From Methylobacter sp. BlB1 (GTDB lineage: Bacteria; Pseudomonadota; Gammaproteobacteria; Methylococcales; Methylomonadaceae): a stretch of DNA of 64,000 nucleotides. Where the stretch lies: contig NZ_JADMKV010000015.1 in NCBI RefSeq assembly GCF_015476545.1, positions 1-64,000 of the forward strand, given 5' to 3'. The notes under the pieces were generated by a model. That model saw only the letters and a program-made list of their open reading frames with translations, was not told where the DNA came from and made no database searches. Position numbers and translations under genes: made by a program. Positions 55,382 through 64,000 of the stretch are shown in pieces. Position 1 is the first letter of the stretch; the number at the start of each line of letters is the position of its first letter.

Positions 55382-55407
55382 CGGTTCAGCGTAGTCGTGC
55401 TGAACCG
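55382..55407 (+). promoter_or_regulatory. 9-bp hairpin in the dnaG-rpoD junction
   Basis: CGGTTCAGC (55382-55390) pairs perfectly with GCTGAACCG (55399-55407) around an 8-base loop, 18 bases before the rpoD ATG. There is no T-run. A processing or translation-control element in the polycistronic mRNA is possible. Confidence 0.5.
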
Positions 55408-55425
55408 AGCATTCAGTGAGTAAAT

Positions 55426-57231
55426 ATGAATCAAGAACAGCAACAATCCCAACTTAAACAATTGATAGCCAAAGGCAAGATTCAGGGGTACCTGACCTAT
55501 GCCGAGGTTAATGATCACTTGCCTAGCGATATTGTCGATCCGGAACAGATTGAAGATATCATTGGCATGATTAATGATATGGGGATTCAAGTTTACGAAG
55601 TTGCGCCGGATGAAGATTCCCTGATCACCGATTCTGCAGCTGTTACTACCGATGACGAGGATGCCGAAGAGGTTGCGGCTTTAGCATCCGTTGACAGCGA
55701 GTTTGGCAGAACTACGGACCCGGTGCGCATGTACATGCGTGAAATGGGCTCAGTTGAGCTGTTGACGCGTGATGATGAGTTAAAAATCGCCAAGCGGATT
55801 GAAGAAGGCCAGCAGCAGGTTGTTAAGGCTATTGCCAGGTCTTGCGTTGTTGTTGATCACTTTTTGCAGTCATTTGACGCTATTTCCGGAGAAGAGGGCG
55901 GGATCAGGCTGGCTGATTTGCTTTCAGGCTTTGTCGATTTAAGCGAGTCGGAGCCTTTGGTCAGCGCATCATCTGCAACTGATGATGAAGAAACGGCAGT
56001 TGAAGACGAAGCCAAAGGTCTCGACTATGAAGAGGTCAAGTTAAAAGTAGAAGAGCTCCGGAAACAACTTAAAACGGCTTCATCGGCAATCAAAAAATAC
56101 GGCTATTCCAGTGATAAAACAGAACAGGCCTTCGAAGCATTGGCTGACCTGTTCATGGAATTCAAGTGGACTCCGCAATACTTGAAAAAATTGACGGCTA
56201 TTATTCCTGACGGCGTCGCCACTGTCCGCGAACAGGAAAAAGTGATTATGGATATTTGCGTCAGGCATGCCAAAATGCCGCGCAAAGAGTTTATTGCTTT
56301 ATTTACCGAAAGTGAAGTGAATGCGGAATGGTTTGACCGGTTATTGAGCGACGACAATAAATATTCGGCAACTCTGAAAGAGCACGAAAAAGACTTAAGA
56401 AAGGTCCAAAAAGTGCTGGCAGATATTGAGGCTGAGTATGGTCTGACTATTAACGGGTTGAAAGATATCAATCGGCGCATGTCTATTGGCGAAGCCAAAG
56501 CCAGGCGCGCGAAAAAAGAAATGATCGAAGCGAATTTAAGGCTGGTTATTTCGATCGCTAAAAAATATACTAATCGCGGCCTGCAATTCCTGGATTTGAT
56601 TCAGGAAGGTAATATCGGTTTGATGAAGGCGGTCGATAAATTCGAATACCGCCGCGGCTACAAGTTTTCAACCTATGCAACCTGGTGGATCAGGCAGGCG
56701 ATTACCCGCTCCATCGCGGATCAAGCCAGAACGATCCGTATTCCAGTGCATATGATCGAAACGATCAATAAATTAAACCGTATTTCCAGGCAGATTCTGC
56801 AGGAAATGGGGCGCGAAGCGACGCCGGAAGAGTTGGCGGAGCGCATGGAAATGCCGGAAGATAAAGTTCGTAAGGTATTGAAAATAGCCAAAGAACCTAT
56901 TTCCATGGAAACGCCCATAGGGGATGATGAAGATTCTCATTTGGGAGATTTCATAGAAGATGCTAAAGTATTGTCCCCGGTTGAGTCTGCTACAATTGCG
57001 GGATTGCGTGAATCAACACAAAATGTGCTGGCTGGATTGACGGCAAGAGAAGCCAAAGTTCTGCGCATGCGTTTTGGCATCAATATGAATACCGATCATA
57101 CGCTGGAAGAAGTCGGCAAGCAGTTTGATGTGACGCGTGAAAGAATTCGTCAGATTGAAGCCAAGGCGTTGAGAAAGCTCAGGCATCCATCAAGGTCAGA
57201 GCAATTGAGATGCTTTTTGGATGGCGAATAG
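55426..57231 (+). CDS. rpoD: RNA polymerase primary sigma factor (sigma-70)
   Basis: 601 residues. N-terminal acidic region 1.1 (about 1-90), region 1.2 ([19 protein letters not shown]), a non-conserved insert (about 130-340), region 2 ([20 protein letters not shown], then the -10-binding [17 protein letters not shown]), region 3 and region 4.2 ([17 protein letters not shown], -35 recognition). Directs housekeeping transcription. Followed by tRNA-Ile2. Confidence 0.98.
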   Translation: MNQEQQQSQLKQLIAKGKIQGYLTYAEVNDHLPSDIVDPEQIEDIIGMINDMGIQVYEVAPDEDSLITDSAAVTTDDEDAEEVAALASVDSEFGRTTDPVRMYMREMGSVELLTRDDELKIAKRIEEGQQQVVKAIARSCVVVDHFLQSFDAISGEEGGIRLADLLSGFVDLSESEPLVSASSATDDEETAVEDEAKGLDYEEVKLKVEELRKQLKTASSAIKKYGYSSDKTEQAFEALADLFMEFKWTPQYLKKLTAIIPDGVATVREQEKVIMDICVRHAKMPRKEFIALFTESEVNAEWFDRLLSDDNKYSATLKEHEKDLRKVQKVLADIEAEYGLTINGLKDINRRMSIGEAKARRAKKEMIEANLRLVISIAKKYTNRGLQFLDLIQEGNIGLMKAVDKFEYRRGYKFSTYATWWIRQAITRSIADQARTIRIPVHMIETINKLNRISRQILQEMGREATPEELAERMEMPEDKVRKVLKIAKEPISMETPIGDDEDSHLGDFIEDAKVLSPVESATIAGLRESTQNVLAGLTAREAKVLRMRFGINMNTDHTLEEVGKQFDVTRERIRQIEAKALRKLRHPSRSEQLRCFLDGE

Positions 57232-57243
57232 TTAACAGTTAGA

Positions 57244-57320
57244 GGGCCCTTAGCTCAGTTGGTCAGAGCTTCCGACTCATAATCGGCAGGTCGTAGGTTC
57301 AAGTCCTACAGGGCCCACCA
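57244..57320 (+). tRNA. ileX: tRNA-Ile2 (anticodon CAT, lysidine-modified)
   Basis: 77 bases with encoded CCA. Acceptor GGGCCCT (57244-57250) pairs with AGGGCCC (57310-57316); T arm GTAGGTTCAAGTCCTAC. The anticodon CAT is at 57278-57280 in CTCATAA. The ACTCATAATC arm and the adjacent rpoD match E. coli ileX rather than a methionine tRNA. Reading of AUA requires TilS to make lysidine at C34. The first anticodon-stem pair (T-C) is mismatched. Confidence 0.9.
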
Positions 57321-57327
57321 CAAATGT

Positions 57328-57351
57328 AAAAGGCTGCCTCGGCAGCCTTTT
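57328..57351 (+). terminator. Intrinsic terminator after tRNA-Ile2
   Basis: AAAAGGCTGCC (57328-57338) pairs with GGCAGCCTTTT (57341-57351) around TC. The T-run works on plus and the mirrored A-run could work on minus. It ends the rpsU-dnaG-rpoD-tRNA unit ahead of metK. Confidence 0.85.
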
Positions 57352-57387
57352 GTCTATCTGGGTTTTATATTTTTAGAAGGCAGCATC

Positions 57388-58548
57388 GTGAGCAATAATT
57401 TCATTTTTACATCAGAGTCAGTTTCAGAAGGGCATCCGGATAAGGTTGCGGATCAAATTTCAGATGCGATATTGGATGCAATATTAGCGCAGGATCCTAA
57501 GGCTCGGGTTGCTTGTGAAACATTGGTAAAAACCGGCATGGTCGTTTTGGCCGGTGAAGTTACCACGGATGCCTGGGTTGATACCGAAGAGCTGGTGCGT
57601 AAAGTGGTTTGCGGAATCGGTTATGATCACGGCGATATCGGCTTTGATGGTCAAAGCTGTGCTGTTCTGAATGCGATCGGCAAACAGTCTCCTGATATCG
57701 CGATGGGCGTTGATGAGTCCGGCGATCATGAACAGGGTGCGGGCGATCAGGGCTTGATGTTCGGTTATGCCAGCAATGAAACTGATGTTTTGATGCCGGC
57801 GCCTATTACTTATGCGCATCTGCTGGTAAAACGCCAGGCTGAAGTCCGTAAAAACAAAACATTGCCTTGGCTGCGCCCCGATGCAAAAAGCCAGATTACA
57901 TTCCGCTACGAAAATAACAAGCCGGTTGCCATAGACGCGGTTGTCTTGTCGACTCAGCATTCACCTGAAATCGGTGCAAAACAACTGCATGAAGCGGTCA
58001 TGGATGAAATCATCCTGCACACGTTGCCTAAGGAATGGCTGCATAAAGACACCAAATATTTTATCAATCCAACCGGACAGTTCATTATCGGCGGTCCTGT
58101 CGGCGATTGCGGTCTGACAGGTCGTAAAATTATTGTTGATACCTATGGCGGTATGGCGAGACACGGCGGCGGTGCGTTCTCAGGTAAAGATCCGTCAAAA
58201 GTTGACCGTTCTGCAGCTTATATGGGCCGGTACGTGGCAAAGAACATCGTCGCGGCTGAGTTGGCCGATCGTTGCGAAATTCAGGTATCTTATGCGATTG
58301 GCGTGGCCGAGCCGACTTCTATCAGTGTTGAAACATTCGGCACTGGCAAAATCAGTGAAGATCGATTGGTACAGATTATCCGCGACAATTTCGACCTGAG
58401 ACCGAAAGGTTTGATTGCCCAGCTCGACCTGATGCGTCCTATTTATCAACCGACCGCGTCCTATGGACACTTTGGTCGCACGGAAGAGAGTTTTACTTGG
58501 GAAAGAACCGATAAAGTGGACGCTTTGAGAGAAGCGGCCGGCCTTTAA
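57388..58548 (+). CDS. metK: S-adenosylmethionine synthetase
   Basis: 386 residues. [16 protein letters not shown] near the start, the P-loop-like [12 protein letters not shown] (about 116-127) and the [14 protein letters not shown]-type [12 protein letters not shown] motif are conserved. Makes SAM from methionine and ATP. Start is a GTG at 57388 with AGAAGG upstream. No SAM riboswitch is visible in the 36 bases after the terminator. Followed by ahcY and metF. Confidence 0.97.
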   Translation: MSNNFIFTSESVSEGHPDKVADQISDAILDAILAQDPKARVACETLVKTGMVVLAGEVTTDAWVDTEELVRKVVCGIGYDHGDIGFDGQSCAVLNAIGKQSPDIAMGVDESGDHEQGAGDQGLMFGYASNETDVLMPAPITYAHLLVKRQAEVRKNKTLPWLRPDAKSQITFRYENNKPVAIDAVVLSTQHSPEIGAKQLHEAVMDEIILHTLPKEWLHKDTKYFINPTGQFIIGGPVGDCGLTGRKIIVDTYGGMARHGGGAFSGKDPSKVDRSAAYMGRYVAKNIVAAELADRCEIQVSYAIGVAEPTSISVETFGTGKISEDRLVQIIRDNFDLRPKGLIAQLDLMRPIYQPTASYGHFGRTEESFTWERTDKVDALREAAGL

Positions 58549-58573
58549 TCTTATAAAATACAGGCAGGAAACG

Positions 58574-59866
58574 ATGAGCTTACCAGATTATAAAGTTGCC
58601 GATATCGCTTTGGCTGAATGGGGTCGCAAAGAAATCAACATTGCTGAAACGGAAATGCCGGGTTTGATGGCATTGCGGGAAGAATACGGTCTGGAGCAAC
58701 CGCTAAAAGGTGCGCGTATCGCCGGCTGTTTGCATATGACCATTCAAACGGCGGTGTTAATTGAAACCTTGACCGCATTAGGCGCAGAAGTGCGCTGGTC
58801 GTCATGCAATATTTTTTCAACCCAGGATCATGCCGCAGCGGCAATGGCCGTGGCCGGTATTCCTGTTTTTGCCTGGAAAGGCGAAACGGAAGCCGAAGCT
58901 GAGTGGTGTATTGCCCAGACTATTGAAGGTCCTAATGGTTGGCGTCCGAATATGATTTTGGATGACGGCGGTGATTTGACTCTCATGATGCACGAAAAAT
59001 ACCCTGAATTAATGTCAGGCGTGAAAGGCCTATCGGAAGAGACGACAACCGGTGTTTTGCGGCTTTATGAAATGGTATCCAAAGGCACGCTGAAAGTGCC
59101 GGCATTCAATGTCAATGATTCGGTGACCAAGTCAAAATTCGACAACCTGTACGGTTGCCGCGAATCATTGGTCGATGGCATCAAGCGCGCCACGGATGTG
59201 ATGGTGGCTGGCAAAATCGCCGTTGTTTGCGGTTATGGCGATGTCGGCAAAGGCTGTGCGCAATCGCTGCGCGGCTTGGGCGCGACGGTCTGGGTAACTG
59301 AAATTGACCCGATTTGTGCATTGCAAGCGGCAATGGAAGGCTACCGTGTCGTAACCATGGAAGACGCCGCGTCTGTTGCCAATATTTTTGTGACCGCAAC
59401 TGGTAACGTCAATGTTATTACGCATAGTCATATGGCCGCGATGAAAGACCAGGCTATCGTCTGTAATATTGGCCATTTCGATTCCGAGATTGATATCGCT
59501 TCATTGCGCCAATACACATGGGAAAATATTAAGCCACAGGTTGATCATGTCATTTTTCCTGATAGCAAACGGTTGATCGTGCTGGCGGAAGGGCGATTGG
59601 TGAACCTGGGCTGCGCGACGGGTCATCCGAGCTTTGTGATGTCCAATTCATTCTGCAACCAGGTTCTGGCTCAGATAGAACTTTGGAAGAACGCAGATCA
59701 GTATGAAAACAAGGTTTATATTCTGCCCAAGAAACTCGATGAAAAAGTGGCGGCTGCGCATCTGAAGCAGCTGGGCGTCAAACTGACCCGCTTGACTGAC
59801 GAGCAGGCCAGATATATCAGCGTCTCCGTTGACGGCCCGTATAAAGCCGATCATTACCGTTACTGA
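58574..59866 (+). CDS. ahcY: S-adenosylhomocysteine hydrolase
   Basis: 430 residues. NAD-binding [15 protein letters not shown] (about 218-232), substrate segment [26 protein letters not shown] and the C-terminal KADHYRY, where Lys and Tyr contact NAD. Clears SAH to homocysteine and adenosine. Only 25 bases follow metK, too short for an SAH riboswitch. A 9-bp hairpin (59875-59902) follows without a T-run. Confidence 0.97.
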   Translation: MSLPDYKVADIALAEWGRKEINIAETEMPGLMALREEYGLEQPLKGARIAGCLHMTIQTAVLIETLTALGAEVRWSSCNIFSTQDHAAAAMAVAGIPVFAWKGETEAEAEWCIAQTIEGPNGWRPNMILDDGGDLTLMMHEKYPELMSGVKGLSEETTTGVLRLYEMVSKGTLKVPAFNVNDSVTKSKFDNLYGCRESLVDGIKRATDVMVAGKIAVVCGYGDVGKGCAQSLRGLGATVWVTEIDPICALQAAMEGYRVVTMEDAASVANIFVTATGNVNVITHSHMAAMKDQAIVCNIGHFDSEIDIASLRQYTWENIKPQVDHVIFPDSKRLIVLAEGRLVNLGCATGHPSFVMSNSFCNQVLAQIELWKNADQYENKVYILPKKLDEKVAAAHLKQLGVKLTRLTDEQARYISVSVDGPYKADHYRY

Positions 59867-59874
59867 TCAAGTAG

Positions 59875-59902
59875 ACGGGTTTGTCAGTATTGGCAAACCC
59901 GT
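59875..59902 (+). other. 9-bp hairpin between ahcY and metF
   Basis: ACGGGTTTG (59875-59883) pairs with CAAACCCGT (59894-59902). TCCGCTATAG follows, so this is not a classical terminator; it may stabilise the ahcY mRNA end or mark a partial terminator before metF. Confidence 0.5.
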
Positions 59903-59965
59903 TCCGCTATAGTATAAGTACCGGAACATGCAGAGCAGGTTTTTACATTTCCCTTTCAAATAAAA

Positions 59966-60826
59966 ATGCAATCACAGAAAAAGCATCCACAGCTGTTCAG
60001 TTTTGAGTTTTATCCGCCCAAATCAGAAGAAGGCGCCGCAAACCTACAGGTGGTGCACAGCAAGCTGGCCAAGCTCAATCCGGACTTTTTTTCAGTCACC
60101 TTCGGCGCTGGCGGTTCAACTCGCGAAAAAACCTTCGAGTCAGTTATCGAGATTCAATCTAAAGGAATCGCTGCAGCCCCACATTTATCCTGTGTGGCAT
60201 CGACCAAAGAGAATATCCGCGAAATTCTCAAACGTTACCAGGATCATGGCATATCAAAAATCGTGGCTTTAAGAGGCGATCTGCCATCCGGCATGTTGTC
60301 AGCCGGTGAATTCCGATATGCTAACGAACTGGTGGAATTTATCCGGCAGGAAACCGGGGATCATTTTCAAATTCATGTGGCCGCGTATCCTGAAGTGCAT
60401 CCTCAGGCTGTGAACGGCGACCAGGATTTCAAGAATTTCAAGCGCAAAGTCGAAGCCGGCGCCAATGCCGCTATTACGCAGTATTTTTATAACGCCGAAG
60501 CCTATTTTTATTTTATTGATCAGTGCGAAAAAAGCGGTATCGATATTCCGATCGTGCCCGGCATCATGCCGATTACCAATTATTCGCAATTATTCAGGTT
60601 TTCAGAGATGTGCGGTGCCGATATTCCGCGCTGGATGAGAAAGCGGCTGGAATGTTTCGGCGATGATCGCAAGGCCATACAGGCTTTCGGCATTGATGTG
60701 GTGACGGCGCTTTGCGGGCGCTTGCTTGAAAGTGGTGCGCCGGGACTGCATTTTTATACCATGAATCAGGCCGGACCGACATTGGCCATCTGCGAAAATC
60801 TGCATATTGGGCAGCGGGCTGAATAA
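59966..60826 (+). CDS. metF: 5,10-methylenetetrahydrofolate reductase
   Basis: 286 residues, the FAD-binding TIM barrel. FSFEFYPPKSEEGAANL (about 11-27, with the catalytic Glu), SVTFGAGGSTREKT (about 43-56), ALRGDLPSG and TQYFYNAEAYFYFID are MetF hallmarks. Supplies methyl-THF for methionine synthesis, so metK-ahcY-metF covers three parts of the activated methyl cycle. Confidence 0.95.
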   Translation: MQSQKKHPQLFSFEFYPPKSEEGAANLQVVHSKLAKLNPDFFSVTFGAGGSTREKTFESVIEIQSKGIAAAPHLSCVASTKENIREILKRYQDHGISKIVALRGDLPSGMLSAGEFRYANELVEFIRQETGDHFQIHVAAYPEVHPQAVNGDQDFKNFKRKVEAGANAAITQYFYNAEAYFYFIDQCEKSGIDIPIVPGIMPITNYSQLFRFSEMCGADIPRWMRKRLECFGDDRKAIQAFGIDVVTALCGRLLESGAPGLHFYTMNQAGPTLAICENLHIGQRAE

Positions 60827-60846
60827 GACTCTGCCTGCCTCCGTTC

Positions 60847-62196
60847 ATGACTAACCGAGTAGTTTCCGATCGCGATTTGTCGGTTTTGTGGCATCCTTGC
60901 ACCCAAATGAAAGACCATGAAGCGTTCCCGATTATCCCGATAAAAAAGGGCAGCGGCGTCTGGCTGGAAGATTTTGAAGGCAATCGTTACCTGGATGCGA
61001 TCAGTTCCTGGTGGGTCAATCTATTCGGGCATGCCAATCCTGCCATCAATGGCGCGATAAAAGAGCAGCTTGATACGCTGGAGCATGTGATTCTTGCAGG
61101 CTTCACGCATGAAGCGGCTGTCAGTCTGGCGGAAAGACTGGTCGAGATCACGCCCCGGGGACTTAGCCGGTGTTTCTATGCCGATAACGGTTCTTCAGCC
61201 GTAGAAGTAGCGCTCAAAATGAGCTTCCACTACTGGCGCAATCTCGGGCAGACTCAAAAGACTAAATTCATCACGCTGGAAAACAGTTATCACGGCGAAA
61301 CCCTGGGCGCTTTGGCTGTCGGTAATGTAGCACTCTATAAGGAAACGTATGGCCCATTGCTGATGGACGTCATTACGGTTCCGGGACCGGATTGCTATTA
61401 TCGGGAGCCAGGCGAATCCTGGGAGAATTACTGCATACGCCGGTTCTCGCTCATGGAGGCGACATTCGCACGGCATGCCGATACAACTTGTGCAGTCATT
61501 GTCGAGCCCTTGGTGCAGTGCGCCGGCAACATGCGCATGTACGATCCCATCTATCTGAAATTGCTGCGCGAAGCCTGCAATAAATACAATGTGCATCTGA
61601 TTGCCGATGAAATAGCGGTCGGATTTGGCCGGACCGGCTCGCTGTTCGCCTGTGAACAGGCGGCAATCACGCCGGACTTTATCTGTCTGTCCAAGGGCTT
61701 GACCGGCGGATATCTGCCCTTGTCGGCCGTTTTGACTACCGATCAGATCTATCAGGCCTTTTATGATGATTATCAGAAATTGACGGCTTTTTTGCATTCC
61801 CATAGTTATACCGGCAATGCCCTGGCATGCGCGGCCAGCTTGGCAACCATAGCGATTTTCCAGCAGCAAAATATCATAGAGAAAAATAAAAAACTGGCTG
61901 AGGCAATGGCTAAGGCGGCGGTGCGCTTTAACGAGCATCCGCAGGTGGCGGAAGTCAGGCAGGCCGGCATGATACTGGCTATCGAACTGGTCAAAAACAA
62001 GCAAACGCGAGAGCCCTATCCCTGGCAGGAGCGCCGCGGCTTACGGGTTTATCAATATGCCTTATCCAAAGGCGTCTTATTGAGGCCGCTGGGCAATGTC
62101 ATCTATTTTATGCCGCCTTATGTGGTGACCGAGGATGAAATTCGGCTGATAGCGGATGTGGCCTGGGCTGGCATACAACTAGCTGTTCAGGATTAA
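60847..62196 (+). CDS. bioA: Adenosylmethionine-8-amino-7-oxononanoate aminotransferase
   Basis: 449 residues, class III PLP aminotransferase. LWHPCTQMKDHEAFP near the start is specific to BioA. ISSWWVNLFGHANP, DNGSSAVEVALK, IADEIAVGFGRTG and the PLP lysine in CLSKGLTGGYLPLS are present. Uses SAM as amino donor in biotin synthesis, which may explain its place beside the SAM genes. bioF/C/D are not in the window. Confidence 0.95.
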   Translation: MTNRVVSDRDLSVLWHPCTQMKDHEAFPIIPIKKGSGVWLEDFEGNRYLDAISSWWVNLFGHANPAINGAIKEQLDTLEHVILAGFTHEAAVSLAERLVEITPRGLSRCFYADNGSSAVEVALKMSFHYWRNLGQTQKTKFITLENSYHGETLGALAVGNVALYKETYGPLLMDVITVPGPDCYYREPGESWENYCIRRFSLMEATFARHADTTCAVIVEPLVQCAGNMRMYDPIYLKLLREACNKYNVHLIADEIAVGFGRTGSLFACEQAAITPDFICLSKGLTGGYLPLSAVLTTDQIYQAFYDDYQKLTAFLHSHSYTGNALACAASLATIAIFQQQNIIEKNKKLAEAMAKAAVRFNEHPQVAEVRQAGMILAIELVKNKQTREPYPWQERRGLRVYQYALSKGVLLRPLGNVIYFMPPYVVTEDEIRLIADVAWAGIQLAVQD

Positions 62197-62198
62197 AC

Positions 62199-62936
62199 AT
62201 GCGTATTTCACGATTATATGTGCCCGCAGATCTGGCCGAAGGCCGGCAAATAATACTTGATGAGGATAGTGCTCATTACGTCAGGACGGTTCTGCGGCTG
62301 AAAAAAGATTTGCAGATCATTTTGTTTAACGGCAACGGCGGCGATTATATATGCACGCTGGTCGAAGTCAGCCGCAAGCAGGTGCTGATCGATGTGCAGC
62401 AATGGCTGGATCGCACTGTCGAATCGCCGTTAACGATAACGTTCGGATTAGGCATTTCGCGCGGCGATAGAATGGACCTTGCGGTACAAAAGGCCGTTGA
62501 ACTCGGCGTTAGTGCCATGACGCCGCTGCTGACCGAACGTTGCGTCGTACAGTTTAAAGGCGAGAAAAAACAGCAGCGCTTACAGCATTGGCAAAAAATA
62601 GTGCAGCATGCTGCCGAGCAAAGCGGCAGAACATTGCTGCCTGAGTTGGCTGAGATCGAGCATTTATCGAATTGGGCGGATCAACAGAGCGGTTTGAAGG
62701 TTTTTCTGGATCCTTACGCCGAAGCATCTTTAGCTGATTTAAAACCCGAAGACATGAAGGTCACGCTGCTGTCCGGACCCGAAGGGGGCTTTTCTGATCA
62801 GGAGCGGGAGTTTGCGAAAACGGCGGGCTTTATCCCGGTGCGCTTAGGCAGTCGGATACTAAGAACAGAAACGGCTTCATTGGCTGCATTATCGGCCGTG
62901 CAGATGCTGTGGGGCGATTTCGGTAGCTGGAAATGA
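62199..62936 (+). CDS. rsmE: 16S rRNA (uracil(1498)-N3)-methyltransferase
   Basis: 245 residues: small N-terminal PUA-like domain (RISRLYVPADL, HYVRTVLRLK) and a C-terminal SPOUT knot domain with GLGISRGDRMDLAVQKAVELGV, LLSGPEGGFSDQE and LGSRILRTETA. Methylates U1498 of 16S rRNA. Two bases from bioA and overlapping the next gene by four bases. Confidence 0.95.
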   Translation: MRISRLYVPADLAEGRQIILDEDSAHYVRTVLRLKKDLQIILFNGNGGDYICTLVEVSRKQVLIDVQQWLDRTVESPLTITFGLGISRGDRMDLAVQKAVELGVSAMTPLLTERCVVQFKGEKKQQRLQHWQKIVQHAAEQSGRTLLPELAEIEHLSNWADQQSGLKVFLDPYAEASLADLKPEDMKVTLLSGPEGGFSDQEREFAKTAGFIPVRLGSRILRTETASLAALSAVQMLWGDFGSWK

Positions 62937-63829
62937 TCAAGTCTATTTATTACGCCCTTGTGCCGCTGCTGGTTCTGCTAGGGGCTATTTTTATAGCCTG
63001 CCTGGCTGGTTATTTTATCGCTCTGGGCATCGGCGATCAGTTCCCGTTAAGCAAAATAATCAAGAAGTCGGCACAACTCTTTCTGGTGCTGAGTATTTTT
63101 CCGGTCATGGCCTATTTCAGATTCAAAAAAGCAGATATCGGTTTCGCCGGCAAGGCTGTTTTTTTTAAGCAGGTGCTGCAGGGCTTCGGGCTCGGCTTTG
63201 TAACCTTAATGCCGGTTGTTATTGTGCTGTATGGACTCGGCGTCAATGTTGTCGATCAGAGTCATGTTTGGACAGTCTCGCTGCTGGCAAAAAAAATGGC
63301 GCTGTCATTGTTGTTGGCGCTGATTATCTCCTGGGTTGAGGAGCCTTTGTTTCGAGGCGTACTGTTAACGGGGCTGAAGCGCAAAATGTCTGTTATAGCT
63401 GCCATTGTGATCAGCGCCATTTATTACGCGGTCCTGCATTTTCTAGACAGCGACATTAATATTCCGCATCAGGAAATAACACCATTGAGCGGATTCAAAC
63501 TGCTTGGTGAAGCGTTTTTCAATCTATTGAATCCGGATATTCTGTCGGCGTTCTGGGCTCTGGTTATGGTCGGTATTTTCTTGGGTATCCTCCGGACGGA
63601 GTTCAAAGCCAGCCTAGGGTTGTGTATCGGTTGTCATACCAGCTGGGTCTGGCAGATAAAGATGAGCAAGAGCCTGTTCAATACCAATTTCAGCTCGGAG
63701 TATCTTTATTTGGTCAACAGGTACTATGATGGCTTGATCGGGCCCCTGGTGATAGGCTGGCTCGGCCTGGCAATATCCGGATATCTTGTTTACCGCTGGA
63801 TTAACAAGCCCGCATTCATCAATCCCTGA
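62933..63829 (+). CDS. CPBP-family intramembrane glutamic endopeptidase (Abi/CAAX-like)
   Basis: 298 residues with about eight membrane spans. The family motif Glu-Glu-x3-Arg is WVEEPLFRG (Glu136-Glu137, Arg141), the second motif His is in YYAVLHF (His169), and a late CHTSW provides another His. Probable membrane protease of the CPBP (type II CAAX prenyl endopeptidase) family; the substrate is unknown. Its end overlaps the end of yajQ by 11 bases, tail to tail. Confidence 0.85.
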   Translation: MIKSIYYALVPLLVLLGAIFIACLAGYFIALGIGDQFPLSKIIKKSAQLFLVLSIFPVMAYFRFKKADIGFAGKAVFFKQVLQGFGLGFVTLMPVVIVLYGLGVNVVDQSHVWTVSLLAKKMALSLLLALIISWVEEPLFRGVLLTGLKRKMSVIAAIVISAIYYAVLHFLDSDINIPHQEITPLSGFKLLGEAFFNLLNPDILSAFWALVMVGIFLGILRTEFKASLGLCIGCHTSWVWQIKMSKSLFNTNFSSEYLYLVNRYYDGLIGPLVIGWLGLAISGYLVYRWINKPAFINP

Positions 63830-64000
63830 AATTGGTGAATTGCAGCGGCATGTCGATTTTCTCATCCCTGATCATCTGAATTACTTCCTGCAGGTCATCC
63901 CTTTTCTTGCCGGTCACTCTGACCTGATCACCCTGAATGGCGGCCTGGACTTTCAGTTTTTTGTCCTTGATCAATTTAACGATCTTTTTTGCTAAAGCCG
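63819..64000 (-). CDS. yajQ: YajQ-family nucleotide-binding protein (3' part, runs off the window)
   Basis: Reading the minus strand, the last 60 codons give [39 protein letters not shown] and end in LQFTNFRD followed by TGA (63821-63819). This is the C-terminal half-ferredoxin-like domain of YajQ, a small protein reported to bind nucleotides including cyclic di-GMP in some species. The N-terminal ~100 residues lie outside the window. Confidence 0.92.
   Translation of the reverse strand, partial: ALAKKIVKLIKDKKLKVQAAIQGDQVRVTGKKRDDLQEVIQMIRDEKIDMPLQFTNFRD

Noticed and set aside
57244-57320. Elongator or initiator methionine tRNA with anticodon CAT
   Set aside because: The anticodon arm and the place after rpoD match tRNA-Ile2. 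Initiator features, such as three G-C pairs before the anticodon loop, are absent.
57352-57387. SAM riboswitch before metK
   Set aside because: Only 36 bases separate the terminator and the GTG start; no riboswitch fold fits.
58549-58573. SAH riboswitch before ahcY
   Set aside because: The gap is 25 bases, too short for the known element.
59875-59902. Hairpin considered as an intrinsic terminator for ahcY
   Set aside because: The stem is good but no T-run follows; kept only as a hairpin.

Overview
The window is chromosomal DNA of a gammaproteobacterium. The housekeeping blocks (hisBHAFIE, tatABC, folK/folB, plsY, tsaD, rpsU-yqeY-dnaG-rpoD, tRNA-Ile2, metK-ahcY-metF, bioA, rsmE, yajQ) are gammaproteobacterial in content and protein sequence. 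My best guess is a free-living methylotroph-like lineage (Methylococcales), but nothing here is diagnostic: no methane or methanol genes are present. No phage, transposase, CRISPR array or rRNA was seen.

Positions 1 to about 39,230 form one very large surface-polysaccharide (O-antigen-like) region. It opens with a dTDP-L-rhamnose set (rfbC-rfbD, then rfbB-rfbA). A minus-strand group follows (about 4.2-9.0 kb): a DPM1-like GT2, a methyltransferase, an LPG-synthase-type flippase-like protein and a large polytopic protein with a soluble tail. From 9.67 kb comes an ABC-transporter-dependent glycan locus: manC-manB-wzm-wzt, an FkbM methyltransferase with a long coiled coil, and a giant glycosyltransferase with three GT-B modules. 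After an AT-rich three-gene insertion (GT2, small SMR-type protein, GT-C-like protein) come gmd-rmd and two GT4 enzymes. This predicts GDP-mannose to GDP-D-rhamnose and a D-rhamnose or mannose polymer exported by Wzm/Wzt. The order manC-manB-wzm-wzt-methyltransferase/coiled coil-multidomain GT mirrors E. coli O8/O9a loci, while gmd-rmd plus GT4 genes mirrors the Pseudomonas A-band locus. Positions 28-39 kb carry an orphan second Wzm-type permease, GT2 and GT4 enzymes, two SDR enzymes, a MurJ/Wzx-type flippase and a WbpK-WbpL-WbpM-like module for initiating a heteropolysaccharide on undecaprenyl phosphate.

From about 39.7 kb the window becomes core chromosome: a LysR regulator with a methyltransferase and rhodanese, typA, the his genes, tatABC, an esterase lipoprotein, three folate/pteridine genes, plsY/tsaD (tail to tail), the rpsU-dnaG-rpoD macromolecular synthesis operon, a tRNA, the SAM-cycle genes metK-ahcY-metF, bioA, rsmE, a CPBP membrane protease and the 3' end of yajQ.

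The most interesting non-coding signals are two minus-strand intrinsic terminators with no minus-strand gene feeding them. One (about 43.65-43.77 kb) ends a roughly 115-120 nt segment with six GGA motifs and GGA-bearing loop structure, which looks like an RsmY/RsmZ-type CsrA/RsmA-sequestering RNA. The other (about 39.23-39.32 kb) follows two overlapping 8-bp inverted repeats around a CU-rich anti-Shine-Dalgarno loop. The most interesting protein is the FkbM methyltransferase with 21-residue (three-heptad) repeats beside Wzt, a candidate chain terminator and length ruler analogous to, but apparently distinct from, WbdD.
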